Shown piece by piece: positions 19,325 to 27,852 of a DNA stretch of 64,000 nucleotides; the stretch's first letter is position 1; every line of letters starts with the position of its first letter. This DNA is from Prauserella aidingensis. Its GTDB lineage: Bacteria; Actinomycetota; Actinomycetes; Mycobacteriales; Pseudonocardiaceae. The stretch is taken from assembly GCF_024171865.1 (NCBI RefSeq), contig NZ_JAMTCN010000001.1:1-64000 (forward strand), given 5' to 3'. Under the pieces are notes generated by a model. It was given only the letters and a program-made list of their open reading frames with translations, had not been told where the DNA came from and ran no database searches. Both the position numbers and the translations under genes were made by a program.

Positions 19325-20167
19325 GTGGCCGATCTCGAGGCGATCCTCGACGACCTCGACGCGGAGAGCGCCGAACTCGACGAGCTGGTCGCACGATTGC
19401 CCGACACGGGCTGGCAACGGCCCACGCCCGCCGAAGGCTGGACGATCGCGCATCAGATCGCCCACCTGACGTGGACCGACGACAAGGCCCTGCTCGCCGC
19501 GCGCGAGCCCGACGACTTCGGCACCGAGCTCCTCCGCGCCCTCGACGGCGGCGAAGGCTACGTGGACGCCGGCGCGTGCGAGATCGCGGAGACCACGTCG
19601 TCCGCCGAGCTGCTGCGTCGGTGGCGCGCCGGCCGGACAGCGCTGCGAGCGGCTCTGGCCGCCGTGCCCGACGGGCAGAAGCTGCCCTGGTACGGGCCGC
19701 CGATGAGCACGGCGTCCATGGCGACCGCGCGGCTGATGGAGACGTGGGCACACGGTCAGGACGTCGCCGACGCGCTCGAGGTGGTGCGGCCGCCGACCGC
19801 CCGGCTGTGGCACGTCGCCCGCATCGGCGTCCGCACCCGCGACTTCGCCTTCCTCACCCGGGACCGGACCCCGCCCGACGCGCCGTTCCGCGTCGAGCTC
19901 ACCGCACCCGGTGGCGAGCTGTGGACGTTCGGCCCCGACGATGCCGCCGACCGGGTCACCGGCAGCGCCCTCGACTTCTGCCTGCTCGCCACCCAGCGCC
20001 GCCACCGAGACGACACCGACCTGCGGGCGACACCCGGCGCCGAGGAGTGGCTCCGGATCGCCCAGGCGTTCGCCGGACCGCCCGGCGGCGGCCGGGCCCC
20101 GGGACAGTTCGCCACCGATCCACCGTCCGGCGCGGACGGCACGCCCGCCGCGGAGTCGAAGGAGTGA
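19325..20167 (+). CDS. TIGR03084-like metal-binding (DinB/mycothiol-maleylpyruvate isomerase fold) protein
   Basis: 280 residues. The N-terminal helical bundle has the metal-site pattern of the DinB/MDMPI superfamily: GWTIAHQIAHLTWTDDKAL supplies a His, and METWAHGQDVADAL supplies the later His of the triad. The C-terminal half is a separate domain (RVELTAPGGELWTFGP). Function unknown; in related genomes such genes accompany acyl-CoA dehydrogenases, as here. GTG 19325 has a strong AAGGAGG seven bases upstream. First gene of a rightward cluster running to the TetR gene. Confidence 0.75.
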   Translation: MADLEAILDDLDAESAELDELVARLPDTGWQRPTPAEGWTIAHQIAHLTWTDDKALLAAREPDDFGTELLRALDGGEGYVDAGACEIAETTSSAELLRRWRAGRTALRAALAAVPDGQKLPWYGPPMSTASMATARLMETWAHGQDVADALEVVRPPTARLWHVARIGVRTRDFAFLTRDRTPPDAPFRVELTAPGGELWTFGPDDAADRVTGSALDFCLLATQRRHRDDTDLRATPGAEEWLRIAQAFAGPPGGGRAPGQFATDPPSGADGTPAAESKE

Positions 20168-20169
20168 CC

Positions 20170-21318
20170 GTGACCGACCCCCTGCGGACGCCGGAACGCC
20201 TCGCCCTGCGTGCCACCGTGCGCGAGTTCATGGACCGCGACGTGCTGCCGCACCTCGACGACTGGGAGGCCGAGGGCGAGCTGCCGCGGTGGCTGCACAA
20301 GAAGGCGGGCGAGGCCGGGCTGCTCGGTGCCGCACTGCCGGAAGAGGCGGGAGGCGGAGGCGGGGACTTCCTCGACGCACTCGTCGTGACCGAGGAGATC
20401 CACGACGCGGGCGGCTCCGGCGGTCTCGTGGCGTCGCTGCTCACGTGCGGCATCGCGGTGCCGCACATGGCGGCCGTGGGCGATGCGGCCCAGCTCGAGA
20501 AGTGGGTGAAACCGGCACTCGCGGGTGACAAGGTGTGTTCCCTGGCGATCACCGAACCCGACGGCGGCTCCGACGTGGCAGGCATCCGCACCACGGCACG
20601 GCGCGACGGCGACGAGTACGTCATCAACGGCGCCAAGACGTTCATCACGTCCGGCTGCCGCGCCGACTTCGTCACCACCGCCGTGCGCACCGGCGGCGAG
20701 GGTGCCCACGGGCTCTCGCTCGTCGTCGTGGAGAAGCCGACGCCGGGACTCACGGTCGGCCGCAAACTCGACAAGATGGGCTGGCGCTGCTCCGACACGG
20801 CCGAACTGTTCTACGACGACGTGCGGGTTCCCGCGGCGAACCTGATCGGCCCGGAAGGCAGTGGGTTCTTCCAGATCGCCACGCAGTTCGTGAGCGAACG
20901 GTTGTCCCTGGCGATCCAGGCGTACGCGACGGCGCAGCGCGCACTCGACGTCACCGCCGAGTGGTGCCGCACGCGCGAGACGTTCGGCCGTCCGCTGATC
21001 TCCCGCCAGCTGGTGCAGCACAAGCTCACCGACATGGCGCGGAAGGTCGACGTGGCACGCACCTACACCCGCGAGATCGCGAAACGGCACGCCGCGGGCG
21101 AGGACGTCGTCACCGAGGCGTGTTTCGCCAAGAACACCGCCGTCGAGACGGGTGAGTGGGTCGTGAACGAGGCGGTGCAGCTGCACGGCGGGCTCGGCTA
21201 CATGAGCGAGTCCGAAGTGGAACGCCATTACCGCGACGTTCGCATCCTCGGCATCGGCGGCGGCACCACCGAGGTCCTCACCGGACTGGCGGCCAAGCGG
21301 CTCGGCTACACGAGCTGA
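20170..21318 (+). CDS. Acyl-CoA dehydrogenase
   Basis: 382 residues with the full acyl-CoA dehydrogenase fold: FAD/substrate motif ITEPDGGSDVAG, DDVRVPAANLIGPEGSGF and C-terminal QLHGGLGYMSE with GIGGGTTEV. The Glu used as base by the MCAD group is a Gly at the equivalent place (GGGTTE), as in isovaleryl-CoA-type enzymes whose base lies elsewhere. GTG 20170 follows AAGGAG at five bases; it begins three bases after the previous stop. Chain-length preference cannot be read from sequence. Confidence 0.9.
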   Translation: MTDPLRTPERLALRATVREFMDRDVLPHLDDWEAEGELPRWLHKKAGEAGLLGAALPEEAGGGGGDFLDALVVTEEIHDAGGSGGLVASLLTCGIAVPHMAAVGDAAQLEKWVKPALAGDKVCSLAITEPDGGSDVAGIRTTARRDGDEYVINGAKTFITSGCRADFVTTAVRTGGEGAHGLSLVVVEKPTPGLTVGRKLDKMGWRCSDTAELFYDDVRVPAANLIGPEGSGFFQIATQFVSERLSLAIQAYATAQRALDVTAEWCRTRETFGRPLISRQLVQHKLTDMARKVDVARTYTREIAKRHAAGEDVVTEACFAKNTAVETGEWVVNEAVQLHGGLGYMSESEVERHYRDVRILGIGGGTTEVLTGLAAKRLGYTS

Positions 21319-21399
21319 CCGCCCACTCCACCCAGCACGTCCCGTCCGCCGGGCCACGCCCGGCACGGCCCCGTCCCGCACGCAGGAAGGAAACCGCAC

Positions 21400-22560
21400 A
21401 TGGTGGGCTTCACCGAGTCCGAGGAACGGCAGGCGCTCCGGCAGGCCGTCTCGGAGTTGGCGCACAAGTACGGCCACGAGTACTACACGGAGAAGGCGCG
21501 CGGCGGCGGGAAGACCGGCGAGCTGTGGGACGAGGCGGGCGGCCTCGGCTACCTCGGCGTGGCCGTCCCCGAGGAGTACGGCGGTGGCGGCGGTGGCATC
21601 GGCGACCTCGCCGCGGTGTGCGAGGAGTTCTGCGCCGCGGGCACGCCGATGCTGCTGATGGTCGTGTCACCGGCGATCTGCGCGACGGTGATCGCCCGCT
21701 ACGGCACCGACGACCAGCGTGCGCGGTGGCTGCCCGGATTCGCCGACGGCAGCGTCCGCATGGCGTTCGGCATCACCGAACCGGACGCGGGCTCGAACTC
21801 CCACCGCATCACGACGACGGCCGCACGTGACGGCGAGGACTGGATCCTCAACGGCCGCAAGGTGTTCGTGTCCGGTGTGGACGAAGCCGATGCGGTGCTG
21901 ATCGTCGGCAGGACCACGGACGCCAGGACCGGCAAGCTCAAGCCGGCGCTGTTCGTTGTGCCCACCGACACGCCGGGATTCGAGTACAAGGAGATCCCGA
22001 TGGATCTCGTGTCGGCGGACAAGCAGTTCGGACTGTTCCTCGACGACGTGCGGTTGCCCTCCGACGCGCTCGTCGGCTCGGAGGACGCGGCGCTGGCGCA
22101 GCTGTTCGCCGGGCTCAACCCGGAACGCATCATGAGCGCGGCGTTCTCCGTCGGCATCGCCCGGTACGCCCTCGACAAGGCCGCGGCCTACGCCAAGGAC
22201 CGCAACGTCTGGGGCGCCCCGATCGGCTCGCACCAGGGCATCGCGCACCCGCTCGCCGAGGTCAAGATCGAGACCGAGCTGGCCAAACTCATGGGGCAGA
22301 AGGCCGCGGCGCTGTACGACGCGGGCGACGACCACGGCGCGGGTGAGGCGGCGAACATGGCCAAGTACGCCGCCGCCGAGGCCGCGACCCGCACCGTCGA
22401 CCAGGCGGTCCAGACCCACGGCGGCAACGGCCTGGCCTCCGAGTACGGTCTCGGCACGCTGCTCGGTGCCGTGCGGGTGGGCAGGATCGCGCCGGTCAGC
22501 CGTGAGATGGTGCTCAACTTCGTCGCCCAGCACAGTCTGGGCCTGCCGAAGTCGTACTGA
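21400..22560 (+). CDS. Acyl-CoA dehydrogenase
   Basis: 386 residues. Motifs GITEPDAGSNSHR and DDVRLPSDALVGSEDAAL are clear, and the C-terminal active-site region reads VQTHGGNGLASEYGL then IAPVSREMVLNF, a variant without the MCAD glutamate. It follows the previous dehydrogenase after 81 bases and has its own AGGAAGG site. The two dehydrogenases probably act in one pathway, perhaps on a branched or ring-derived acyl-CoA. Confidence 0.9.
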   Translation: MVGFTESEERQALRQAVSELAHKYGHEYYTEKARGGGKTGELWDEAGGLGYLGVAVPEEYGGGGGGIGDLAAVCEEFCAAGTPMLLMVVSPAICATVIARYGTDDQRARWLPGFADGSVRMAFGITEPDAGSNSHRITTTAARDGEDWILNGRKVFVSGVDEADAVLIVGRTTDARTGKLKPALFVVPTDTPGFEYKEIPMDLVSADKQFGLFLDDVRLPSDALVGSEDAALAQLFAGLNPERIMSAAFSVGIARYALDKAAAYAKDRNVWGAPIGSHQGIAHPLAEVKIETELAKLMGQKAAALYDAGDDHGAGEAANMAKYAAAEAATRTVDQAVQTHGGNGLASEYGLGTLLGAVRVGRIAPVSREMVLNFVAQHSLGLPKSY

Positions 22561-22598
22561 TGCCGCGCTCGGCGGCGGGACACGAGGAGCGGATACCG

Positions 22599-23261
22599 AT
22601 GAACGCGCCCACCGGCGACGTCCCGACCGGTGACACCCCGCCCGCCCCGGCGGGCGAGGAACCCGCCGGAGCGGGCGGGCGCAGGCCGCGGCAGGCCCGC
22701 AGTCGCACGACCCGCCGGAAACTGCTCGGCGCGGCGGTGGACGCGCTCGCCGACCGCGGCTGGCACGCCACGACGATGCTCGAGGTCGCCGCGCGGGCCG
22801 GGGTGTCCCGCGGCGCGGCGCAACATCACTTCCCGACGCGGGAGGCGCTCGTCGTGGCCGCCGTGGAACAGCTCGCCGAGGAACAGATCACCGAACTGCG
22901 CCGACGTGCCGACGCGTTGCCGTCCGGCCGCGGGCGCACGGCGGCGGTGGCCGAGATGCTGCTCGACCTCTACACCGGCGTGAAGTTCCGCGCCGCGCTG
23001 GACCTGTGGGTGGCCGCCTCGCACGACGAGGGGCTGCGGGACGTGCTGGTGCCGCTGCAGGCTCGCGTCGGCCGGGAAGCGCACCGCGTCGCCGTGGAAC
23101 TGCTCGGTGCGGACGAGACCCGGCCCGGTGCGAGGGAGGCCGTGCAGGCCACGCTCGACCTGGCGCGCGGACTGGGGCTCGCCAACCTGCTCACCGATGA
23201 CGGGCCGCGCCGCGCACAGATCGTCCGGCAGTGGGCCCACATGCTGGATGCGGCCGTCTGA
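22599..23261 (+). CDS. TetR-family transcriptional regulator
   Basis: 220 residues. A Pro/Gly-rich leader is followed by the HTH TTMLEVAARAGVSRGAAQHHF and a helical ligand domain. ATG 22599 is chosen for GAGGAG nine bases upstream; an in-frame ATG at 22560 overlaps the preceding stop and would add 13 residues. As the last gene of the TIGR03084/dehydrogenase cluster it is likely a local repressor answering to an acyl-CoA. Confidence 0.87.
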   Translation: MNAPTGDVPTGDTPPAPAGEEPAGAGGRRPRQARSRTTRRKLLGAAVDALADRGWHATTMLEVAARAGVSRGAAQHHFPTREALVVAAVEQLAEEQITELRRRADALPSGRGRTAAVAEMLLDLYTGVKFRAALDLWVAASHDEGLRDVLVPLQARVGREAHRVAVELLGADETRPGAREAVQATLDLARGLGLANLLTDDGPRRAQIVRQWAHMLDAAV

Positions 23262-23278
23262 CCCGGCTCACGCCCGGA

Positions 23279-23746
23279 TCAGCTCTCGTCGGTCGGGGTG
23301 CCGATGTCCTCGAACCACAGGGAGGGCCGCTCGCGGATGAACGTCTCCATGAGGGCGATGCAGTCCGGGTCGTCGAGGACCGTGACGTCGACGCCGTGCT
23401 CGGCGAGCCAGTCGTGACCGCCCGAGAACGTGGCCGCCTCGCCGATGACGAGCGCGCCGATGCCGAACTGGCGGACGAGACCGCTGCAGTACCAGCAGGG
23501 CGAGAGCGTGGTGACCATGATCGTGTCGCGGTAGTGGGGCCGCCTGCCCGCGTTCCGGAACGCCGCCGTCTCGGCGTGCATGATCGGGTCGTCGTCCTGG
23601 ACCCTGCGGTTGCGGCCGCGGCCGAGCAGCGTGCCGTCGAGGGCGAACAGGGCGGCGCCGATCGGCACGCCGCCCTCGTCGGCGCCCGCGCGGGCCTCGG
23701 CCTTCGCCGGGGCGAGCAGCGTGTGCGGGTCGATGGGCGGGGTCAT
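23279..23746 (-). CDS. Cytosine deaminase, yeast Fcy1 type
   Basis: 155 residues of the zinc CDA fold. Zinc and proton-shuttle residues are His57 and Glu59 (HAE) and Cys84 and Cys87 (PCWYC). The C-terminal FIRERPSLWFEDIG closely matches the end of yeast cytosine deaminase (family knowledge), which argues for a free-base deaminase rather than tRNA or dCMP deaminase. It converts cytosine to uracil for pyrimidine salvage. GAGGAG lies six bases before the ATG. It is convergent with the TetR gene at left. Confidence 0.82.
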   Translation of the reverse strand: MTPPIDPHTLLAPAKAEARAGADEGGVPIGAALFALDGTLLGRGRNRRVQDDDPIMHAETAAFRNAGRRPHYRDTIMVTTLSPCWYCSGLVRQFGIGALVIGEAATFSGGHDWLAEHGVDVTVLDDPDCIALMETFIRERPSLWFEDIGTPTDES

Positions 23747-23871
23747 GGACTTCTCCTCGGTGTCGGTGGCGTGCGAGTGGTGCCGTGTCGGCGTCGTGCC
23801 CGGTGTCCATTCGGGACGGCGACGGTCGTCCGGTGATCGGATCGAGCCGCGCCGGGCCCTGGTGCATCAGG

Positions 23872-23885
23872 TGAGCGGTTGCTTA
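23872..23885. promoter_or_regulatory. TetR operator candidate, TRAGC-N4-GCTYA copy 1
   Basis: TGAGC-GGTT-GCTTA, a 14-base imperfect palindrome shared with two other sites in this block (24617-24630 and 32619-32632). It lies about 125 bases upstream of the cytosine deaminase start and beyond the 3' end of the TetR gene, and overlaps a TAGTAT hexamer on the plus strand. Confidence 0.5.
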
Positions 23886-23900
23886 GTATGGGGTAGCGAG

Positions 23901-23912
23901 GACAACGTTGTC
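23901..23912. promoter_or_regulatory. Perfect 12-base palindrome
   Basis: GACAACGTTGTC reads the same on both strands. It sits 15 bases from operator copy 1, between the cytosine deaminase and TetR genes. It may be a second regulator site; no binder can be named. Confidence 0.35.
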
Positions 23913-23967
23913 GCGGAGCCCGGAGGTGAGTCGTCGTGACGTGCGCGCGTGCGAGCGGCCACCGCGG

Positions 23968-24606
23968 TCAGGCCCCGTCCCCGGTCGTGGCGCCGAGCAT
24001 GCGCAGGACGAGTTCGCCGTACTCGCGGGCGAGCTCCTCCGGGCCGAGGCGCGTCCGGTCGGTGTACCACCGCGCGACGTCCACACCCAGCGACAGCACC
24101 GCGCGTGCCGCCGTGTGCGGGTCGCCGACGGTGAACAGCCCGGCCGCGACGCCGCGTTCGACCACGTCGCGCACCAGTCGTTCGATGTCCCGGCGCAGGC
24201 TCGCCACGACGGCGTACTCCTGTTCCGGTAGCGCCTCCAGCTCGTACTGCACCACGCGCGCGATCGTGTGCCGCCGCGCGTGCCACGCCGTGAACCGCTC
24301 GACGAGATCGCGGATCGCCGCAGCCGGGTCCTCGGCCTCGGCGACGGCCTGCTGCGTCAACGACAGCACCTGCTCGTGGCCGCTCCGGCTGATCGCGAAC
24401 AACAGCGCCGCCTTCGACGGGAAGTGGACGTACAGCGCCGCGGGGCTCATCCCCGCCGTCGCCGCGATGTCCCGCGTCGTGGTGGCGTGGTATCCGCGCT
24501 GTGCGAACGACTCGACACCGGCGAGCATCAGCCGGCGCGCCGCGTCCGGTTGCACTTCCGGCCACAGGTCGGCCGGCTGCGGGCCGGCGGACGGGATCCC
24601 AGACAT
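23968..24606 (-). CDS. TetR-family transcriptional regulator
   Basis: 212 residues. HTH TTTRDIAATAGMSPAALYVHF at about 42-62, then an all-helical ligand domain (ERFTAWHARRHTIARVVQYE) of the type found in acyl-CoA-responsive TetR proteins. It is divergent from a pair of SDR genes with a TRAGC-N4-GCTYA palindrome 11 bases before its start, so it probably represses itself, the SDR pair and the distant SDR-MaoC-kinase-dehydrogenase operon that carries the same site. Confidence 0.87.
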   Translation of the reverse strand: MSGIPSAGPQPADLWPEVQPDAARRLMLAGVESFAQRGYHATTTRDIAATAGMSPAALYVHFPSKAALLFAISRSGHEQVLSLTQQAVAEAEDPAAAIRDLVERFTAWHARRHTIARVVQYELEALPEQEYAVVASLRRDIERLVRDVVERGVAAGLFTVGDPHTAARAVLSLGVDVARWYTDRTRLGPEELAREYGELVLRMLGATTGDGA

Positions 24607-24616
24607 GTCAGCAGTG

Positions 24617-24630
24617 TAAGCGAGCGCTCA
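24617..24630. promoter_or_regulatory. TetR operator candidate, TRAGC-N4-GCTYA copy 2
   Basis: TAAGC-GAGC-GCTCA in the 46-base gap between the divergent TetR and SDR genes. The position, over both promoters, is typical for an autoregulating TetR repressor. Confidence 0.65.
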
Positions 24631-24652
24631 GCGCGGATTGGAGTACGACGAC

Positions 24653-25423
24653 ATGACGAGCACCGCAGGGGCCGGCGATCTCACCGGAACCGTCGCCGTG
24701 GTGACGGGTGCGAGCAGGGGCATCGGCCTCGGCATCGCACAGGATCTGGTCGGCCGCGGCGCGAAGGTGTGCATCACCGCGCGCAAACCCGACCCGCTGG
24801 CCGAGGCGGTGACGCAGCTCGGCGGTGACGACGTCGCGCTCGGCGTGCCGGGCAGGGCCGACGACCCCGAGCACCGCCAGGACACGGTGGACCGGACCAT
24901 GGAGAAGTTCGGCCGCATCGACTACCTGGTCAACAACACGGGCATCAACCCGCACTTCGGCTCGCTGCTGGACTGCGACGACGAGGCCGCGGCGAAGATC
25001 TTCCAGGTCAACGTCCTCTCCCCACTGGCGTGGACCCGCGCGGTGCGGGACGCATGGATGGGCGAACACGGCGGCTCGATCGTCAACGTCGCCTCGGTGG
25101 CGGGCATCCGCAACTCGCCGGGCATCGGCATGTACGGCGTGAGCAAGGCCGCGGTCATCCGCGCGACCTCCGAACTCGCCGGGGAACTGGGCCCCAAGAT
25201 CCGCGTCAACTGCGTGGCCCCCGCGATCGTGAAGACCCAGTTCGCCACCCAGCTCTACGAGGGCAGGGAGGCCGAGGTCGCCTCGTCGTACCCGCTCAAG
25301 CGCCTCGGAGTGCCGTCCGACATCGCCGGCGCGGTGACGTTCCTGCTGTCCGACCAGGCCGCATGGCTGACCGGCCAGACGCTCGTGCTGGACGGCGGCG
25401 TCACGCTCGGCGGTGGCCTGTGA
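24653..25423 (+). CDS. Short-chain dehydrogenase/reductase (FabG-like)
   Basis: 256 residues, classical SDR. Cofactor loop TGASRGIGLG, NNTGIN in place of NNAG, catalytic Ser in VNVASVAG and YGVSK (Tyr-x-x-x-Lys). A basic residue after the second strand (TARKP) favours NADPH. ATG 24653 follows GGAG at nine bases. Its stop overlaps the next SDR gene (GTGA). Expected substrate: a 3-hydroxy- or 3-oxoacyl-CoA or related alcohol. Confidence 0.88.
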   Translation: MTSTAGAGDLTGTVAVVTGASRGIGLGIAQDLVGRGAKVCITARKPDPLAEAVTQLGGDDVALGVPGRADDPEHRQDTVDRTMEKFGRIDYLVNNTGINPHFGSLLDCDDEAAAKIFQVNVLSPLAWTRAVRDAWMGEHGGSIVNVASVAGIRNSPGIGMYGVSKAAVIRATSELAGELGPKIRVNCVAPAIVKTQFATQLYEGREAEVASSYPLKRLGVPSDIAGAVTFLLSDQAAWLTGQTLVLDGGVTLGGGL

Positions 25424-26214
25424 GCGTCGTGCTGGACGGCGCGGGCGTCGTGATCACCGGCGCAGGCCGGGGGATCGGCGCCGCGCTCGCCCGGAGTGTC
25501 GCCGCCGAGGGCGCACGCCTCGTGCTGGCCGACACCGACGGCCCGGCCGTCGAGGCGGTCGCGGCCGAACTCGGGGCCGTGCCGGTGCCGGGCGACGCGG
25601 CCACCGAGGACGGTGTGCACGCCCTGGTCGCGCGCGCTCGGGACGAACTCGGCGAGGTGGACCTCTACTGCGCGAACGCGGGTGTCGCCGAGCACGGCGG
25701 ACCCGAGGCACCCGAAGAGGCGTGGGCGCGTTCGTGGGAGGTCAACGTGATGGCCCACGTGCGGGCGGCCAGGGAGCTCGTCCCGCACTGGTTGGAGCGG
25801 GGGAGCGGCCACCTGCTCGTGACCGCCTCCGCGGCGGGACTGCTCACGAACCTGGGCTCCGCGCCGTACTCGGTCACCAAACACGGCGCGGTCGGCTTCG
25901 CCGAATGGCTCGCGGCGACCTACCGGCACCGGGGCATCGGGGTGCAGGTCGTCTGTCCGCAGGGAGTGCGCACCGCGTTGCTCGACGACGCGGGCGCGGC
26001 AGGGCAGGCGCTGCTCGGCGCCGACGCGATCGAACCGGAGGACGTCGCCGCCGCCGCGCTCGACGGTCTCCGGGACGGCCGGTTCCTCATCCTGCCGCAC
26101 CCCGAGGTCGCCGAGTACTACACGAAACGTGCCACCGAGACCGATCGCTGGCTCGGCGGCATGAACAAGCTGCAGCGGCGCCTCGAGGACGCCGTCGGCG
26201 GAGCCGCGACGTGA
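25420..26214 (+). CDS. Short-chain dehydrogenase/reductase
   Basis: 264 residues. Cofactor loop TGAGRGIGAA, acidic Asp in VLADTDG that favours NAD, CANAG, catalytic Ser in VTASAAG and YSVTK. The C-terminal LPHPEVAEYYTKRATETDRW is typical of a group of actinobacterial SDRs of unknown substrate. Four-base overlap with the preceding SDR indicates one operon. Confidence 0.88.
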   Translation: MSVVLDGAGVVITGAGRGIGAALARSVAAEGARLVLADTDGPAVEAVAAELGAVPVPGDAATEDGVHALVARARDELGEVDLYCANAGVAEHGGPEAPEEAWARSWEVNVMAHVRAARELVPHWLERGSGHLLVTASAAGLLTNLGSAPYSVTKHGAVGFAEWLAATYRHRGIGVQVVCPQGVRTALLDDAGAAGQALLGADAIEPEDVAAAALDGLRDGRFLILPHPEVAEYYTKRATETDRWLGGMNKLQRRLEDAVGGAAT

Positions 26215-26327
26215 CACGGTGCCCCGCCCGGGCACGGCCGCCGGGCGGGGCACCCGCCGGTGCCCCGCGACCGGGTCGTGCCCGGGGAGCTGCGGGGATT
26301 CCGGGCACCGCCTTCTAGGGTGGGCGC

Positions 26328-26648
26328 ATGAGCCACGAACACGTCGTCGTCGTGACCACCACCGATTCGGAGGACGCGGCCCGCACTCTGGCCGCCGCGG
26401 CCGTCGAGGAGCGACTCGGCGCCTGCGCGCAGATCGTCGGCCCCATCACGAGCGTGTACCGCTGGGAGGGCGCCATCGAGACCGACACCGAATGGCGCGT
26501 CGAGGTCAAGACCGCCGCCGACCGCGCCGACAGCCTCGTCGCACTGCTCACCGAACGGCACACCTACGACGTGCCCGAGGTGATCGTCACGCCCGTCACC
26601 GGCGGACACGCGGACTACCTGTCCTGGCTGGTCGACGAGACCCGCTGA
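26328..26648 (+). CDS. cutA: CutA1 family divalent-cation tolerance protein
   Basis: 106 residues, the normal CutA1 length. Conserved ACAQIVGPITSVYRWEGAI and TYDVPEVIVTPVTGG match the trimeric CutA1 fold. Linked in E. coli to copper tolerance, though its general role is unsettled. A TAGGGT hexamer six bases before the ATG suggests a leaderless transcript separate from the SDR operon. Confidence 0.92.
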   Translation: MSHEHVVVVTTTDSEDAARTLAAAAVEERLGACAQIVGPITSVYRWEGAIETDTEWRVEVKTAADRADSLVALLTERHTYDVPEVIVTPVTGGHADYLSWLVDETR

Positions 26649-26675
26649 CGAGCCCCACCCCGCCGACGACCGCCA

Positions 26676-26722
26676 CCGCGGGTGGGAGGCGCCCCACCTC
26701 CCGCCCCACCTCCCACCCGCGG
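26676..26722. terminator. Bidirectional terminator
   Basis: Perfect 14-base stem (26676-26689 with 26709-26722) and 19-base loop between the convergent cutA and acyl-CoA dehydrogenase genes. No clear T-run on either strand. Confidence 0.7.
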
Positions 26723-26733
26723 CGGTCACAGGG

Positions 26734-27852
26734 TCACGCGGGCAGGTCCACGAGCTCGCCCAGCGCCGCCCGGTGCCTGCCCGGAGCGCCGAACGCGACC
26801 TGACTCGCCTTGGCCCGCTTGAGGTACAGGTGCGCCGGGTGCTCCCACGTCATGCCGATGCCGCCGTGGAGCTGGACACACTCCTCGGCCGCGTGCACGG
26901 CCGTCTCCGCGCAGTACGACTGGGCCAGCGCCACCGCGACCGGAGCGTCGGCGTCGCCGCGTGCGAGGGTGTCCGCGGCGTACCGGGCGGCCGCCCGCGC
27001 GCCGACCAGTTCGAGCCACAGGTCGGACAGCCGGTGTTTGAGTGCCTGGAACGAGCCGACCGGCCTGCCGAACTGGTACCGGTTCTTCAGGTACTCCACC
27101 GTCTCGTCGAGACACCACTGCGCGAGGCCGAGCTGTTCCGACGCGAGCAGTCCGGCCCCGGTCAGCAGGGCGCCCTCCAGAGCGCCGGGGGCTCGGTCCG
27201 GACCGGCCAGCCGGGTGGCGGCGGCACCGCGGAACGACACGTCGGCGATGCGGCGGGTCAGGTCGAACGACACCGGTGCGGACACCTCGGCGGCGGACGC
27301 GTCGACGGCGTACAGCCCGGGGCCGTCCGGGCCCGTGGCCGGGACGACGAACACGTCCGCCACCGTGCCGTCGGCGACGGACGTGACCGTGCCGTCGAGC
27401 GTGCCGTCGGCCGTGGCCGTGACGTCGCGGGGGAACGCGGCGTCGGTCATGGTCGACAGCGGGACGGCGAGCGCGCCGACGGCCTCACCGCCGGCGAGCC
27501 TGCGCAACGGATCCGCGACCTCGGCCGCTGCCGTGTCGCAGCCGAGCAGCGCCGACGTGGCCAGCACGGCACTGCCGAGGAACGGCACCGGTGCGACCGC
27601 GCGGCCGAGTTCTTCGAGGACGAGGGCCACCTCACGGGCCGAGGCGCCCTGTCCGCCGAGCTCCTCCGGCACCGCGAGCCCGGCCGTGCCGAGGTCGCGG
27701 GCGAGGGTGCGCCACAGCTCCCGGTCGCAGGGCTCGTCGCTCTCCACTCGGGCCAGCAGGGTCTCGGGTGCGCACCGGTCGGTGAGCAGGTCGCGCACGC
27801 TGGCGCGCAGATCGGTCTCGACGTCCGAGTAGAGCAGGTCCGCGTTGGTCAT
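26734..27852 (-). CDS. Acyl-CoA dehydrogenase, non-catalytic-type subunit
   Basis: 372 residues. The fold is recognisable (GLAVPEELGGQGASAREVAL, LKNRYQFGRPVGSFQALKH, VQLHGGIGMTWEHPAHLYL) but the FAD/substrate loop after the middle domain is poorly conserved (LSTMTDAAF) and the C-terminal glutamate region reads ASQVAFGAPG, without Glu. This resembles the weaker subunit of mycobacterial alpha2-beta2 acyl-CoA dehydrogenases of sterol catabolism. Its ATG overlaps the stop of the next dehydrogenase by four bases, so it is likely that gene's partner. Last gene of the operon. Confidence 0.85.
   Translation of the reverse strand: MTNADLLYSDVETDLRASVRDLLTDRCAPETLLARVESDEPCDRELWRTLARDLGTAGLAVPEELGGQGASAREVALVLEELGRAVAPVPFLGSAVLATSALLGCDTAAAEVADPLRRLAGGEAVGALAVPLSTMTDAAFPRDVTATADGTLDGTVTSVADGTVADVFVVPATGPDGPGLYAVDASAAEVSAPVSFDLTRRIADVSFRGAAATRLAGPDRAPGALEGALLTGAGLLASEQLGLAQWCLDETVEYLKNRYQFGRPVGSFQALKHRLSDLWLELVGARAAARYAADTLARGDADAPVAVALAQSYCAETAVHAAEECVQLHGGIGMTWEHPAHLYLKRAKASQVAFGAPGRHRAALGELVDLPA

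Noticed and set aside
23936-24619. A plus-strand frame with a good GGAGGTG site, antisense to the TetR gene
   Set aside because: The product is Ser/Arg/Thr-rich without any fold; kept only as a possible antisense transcript in the findings.
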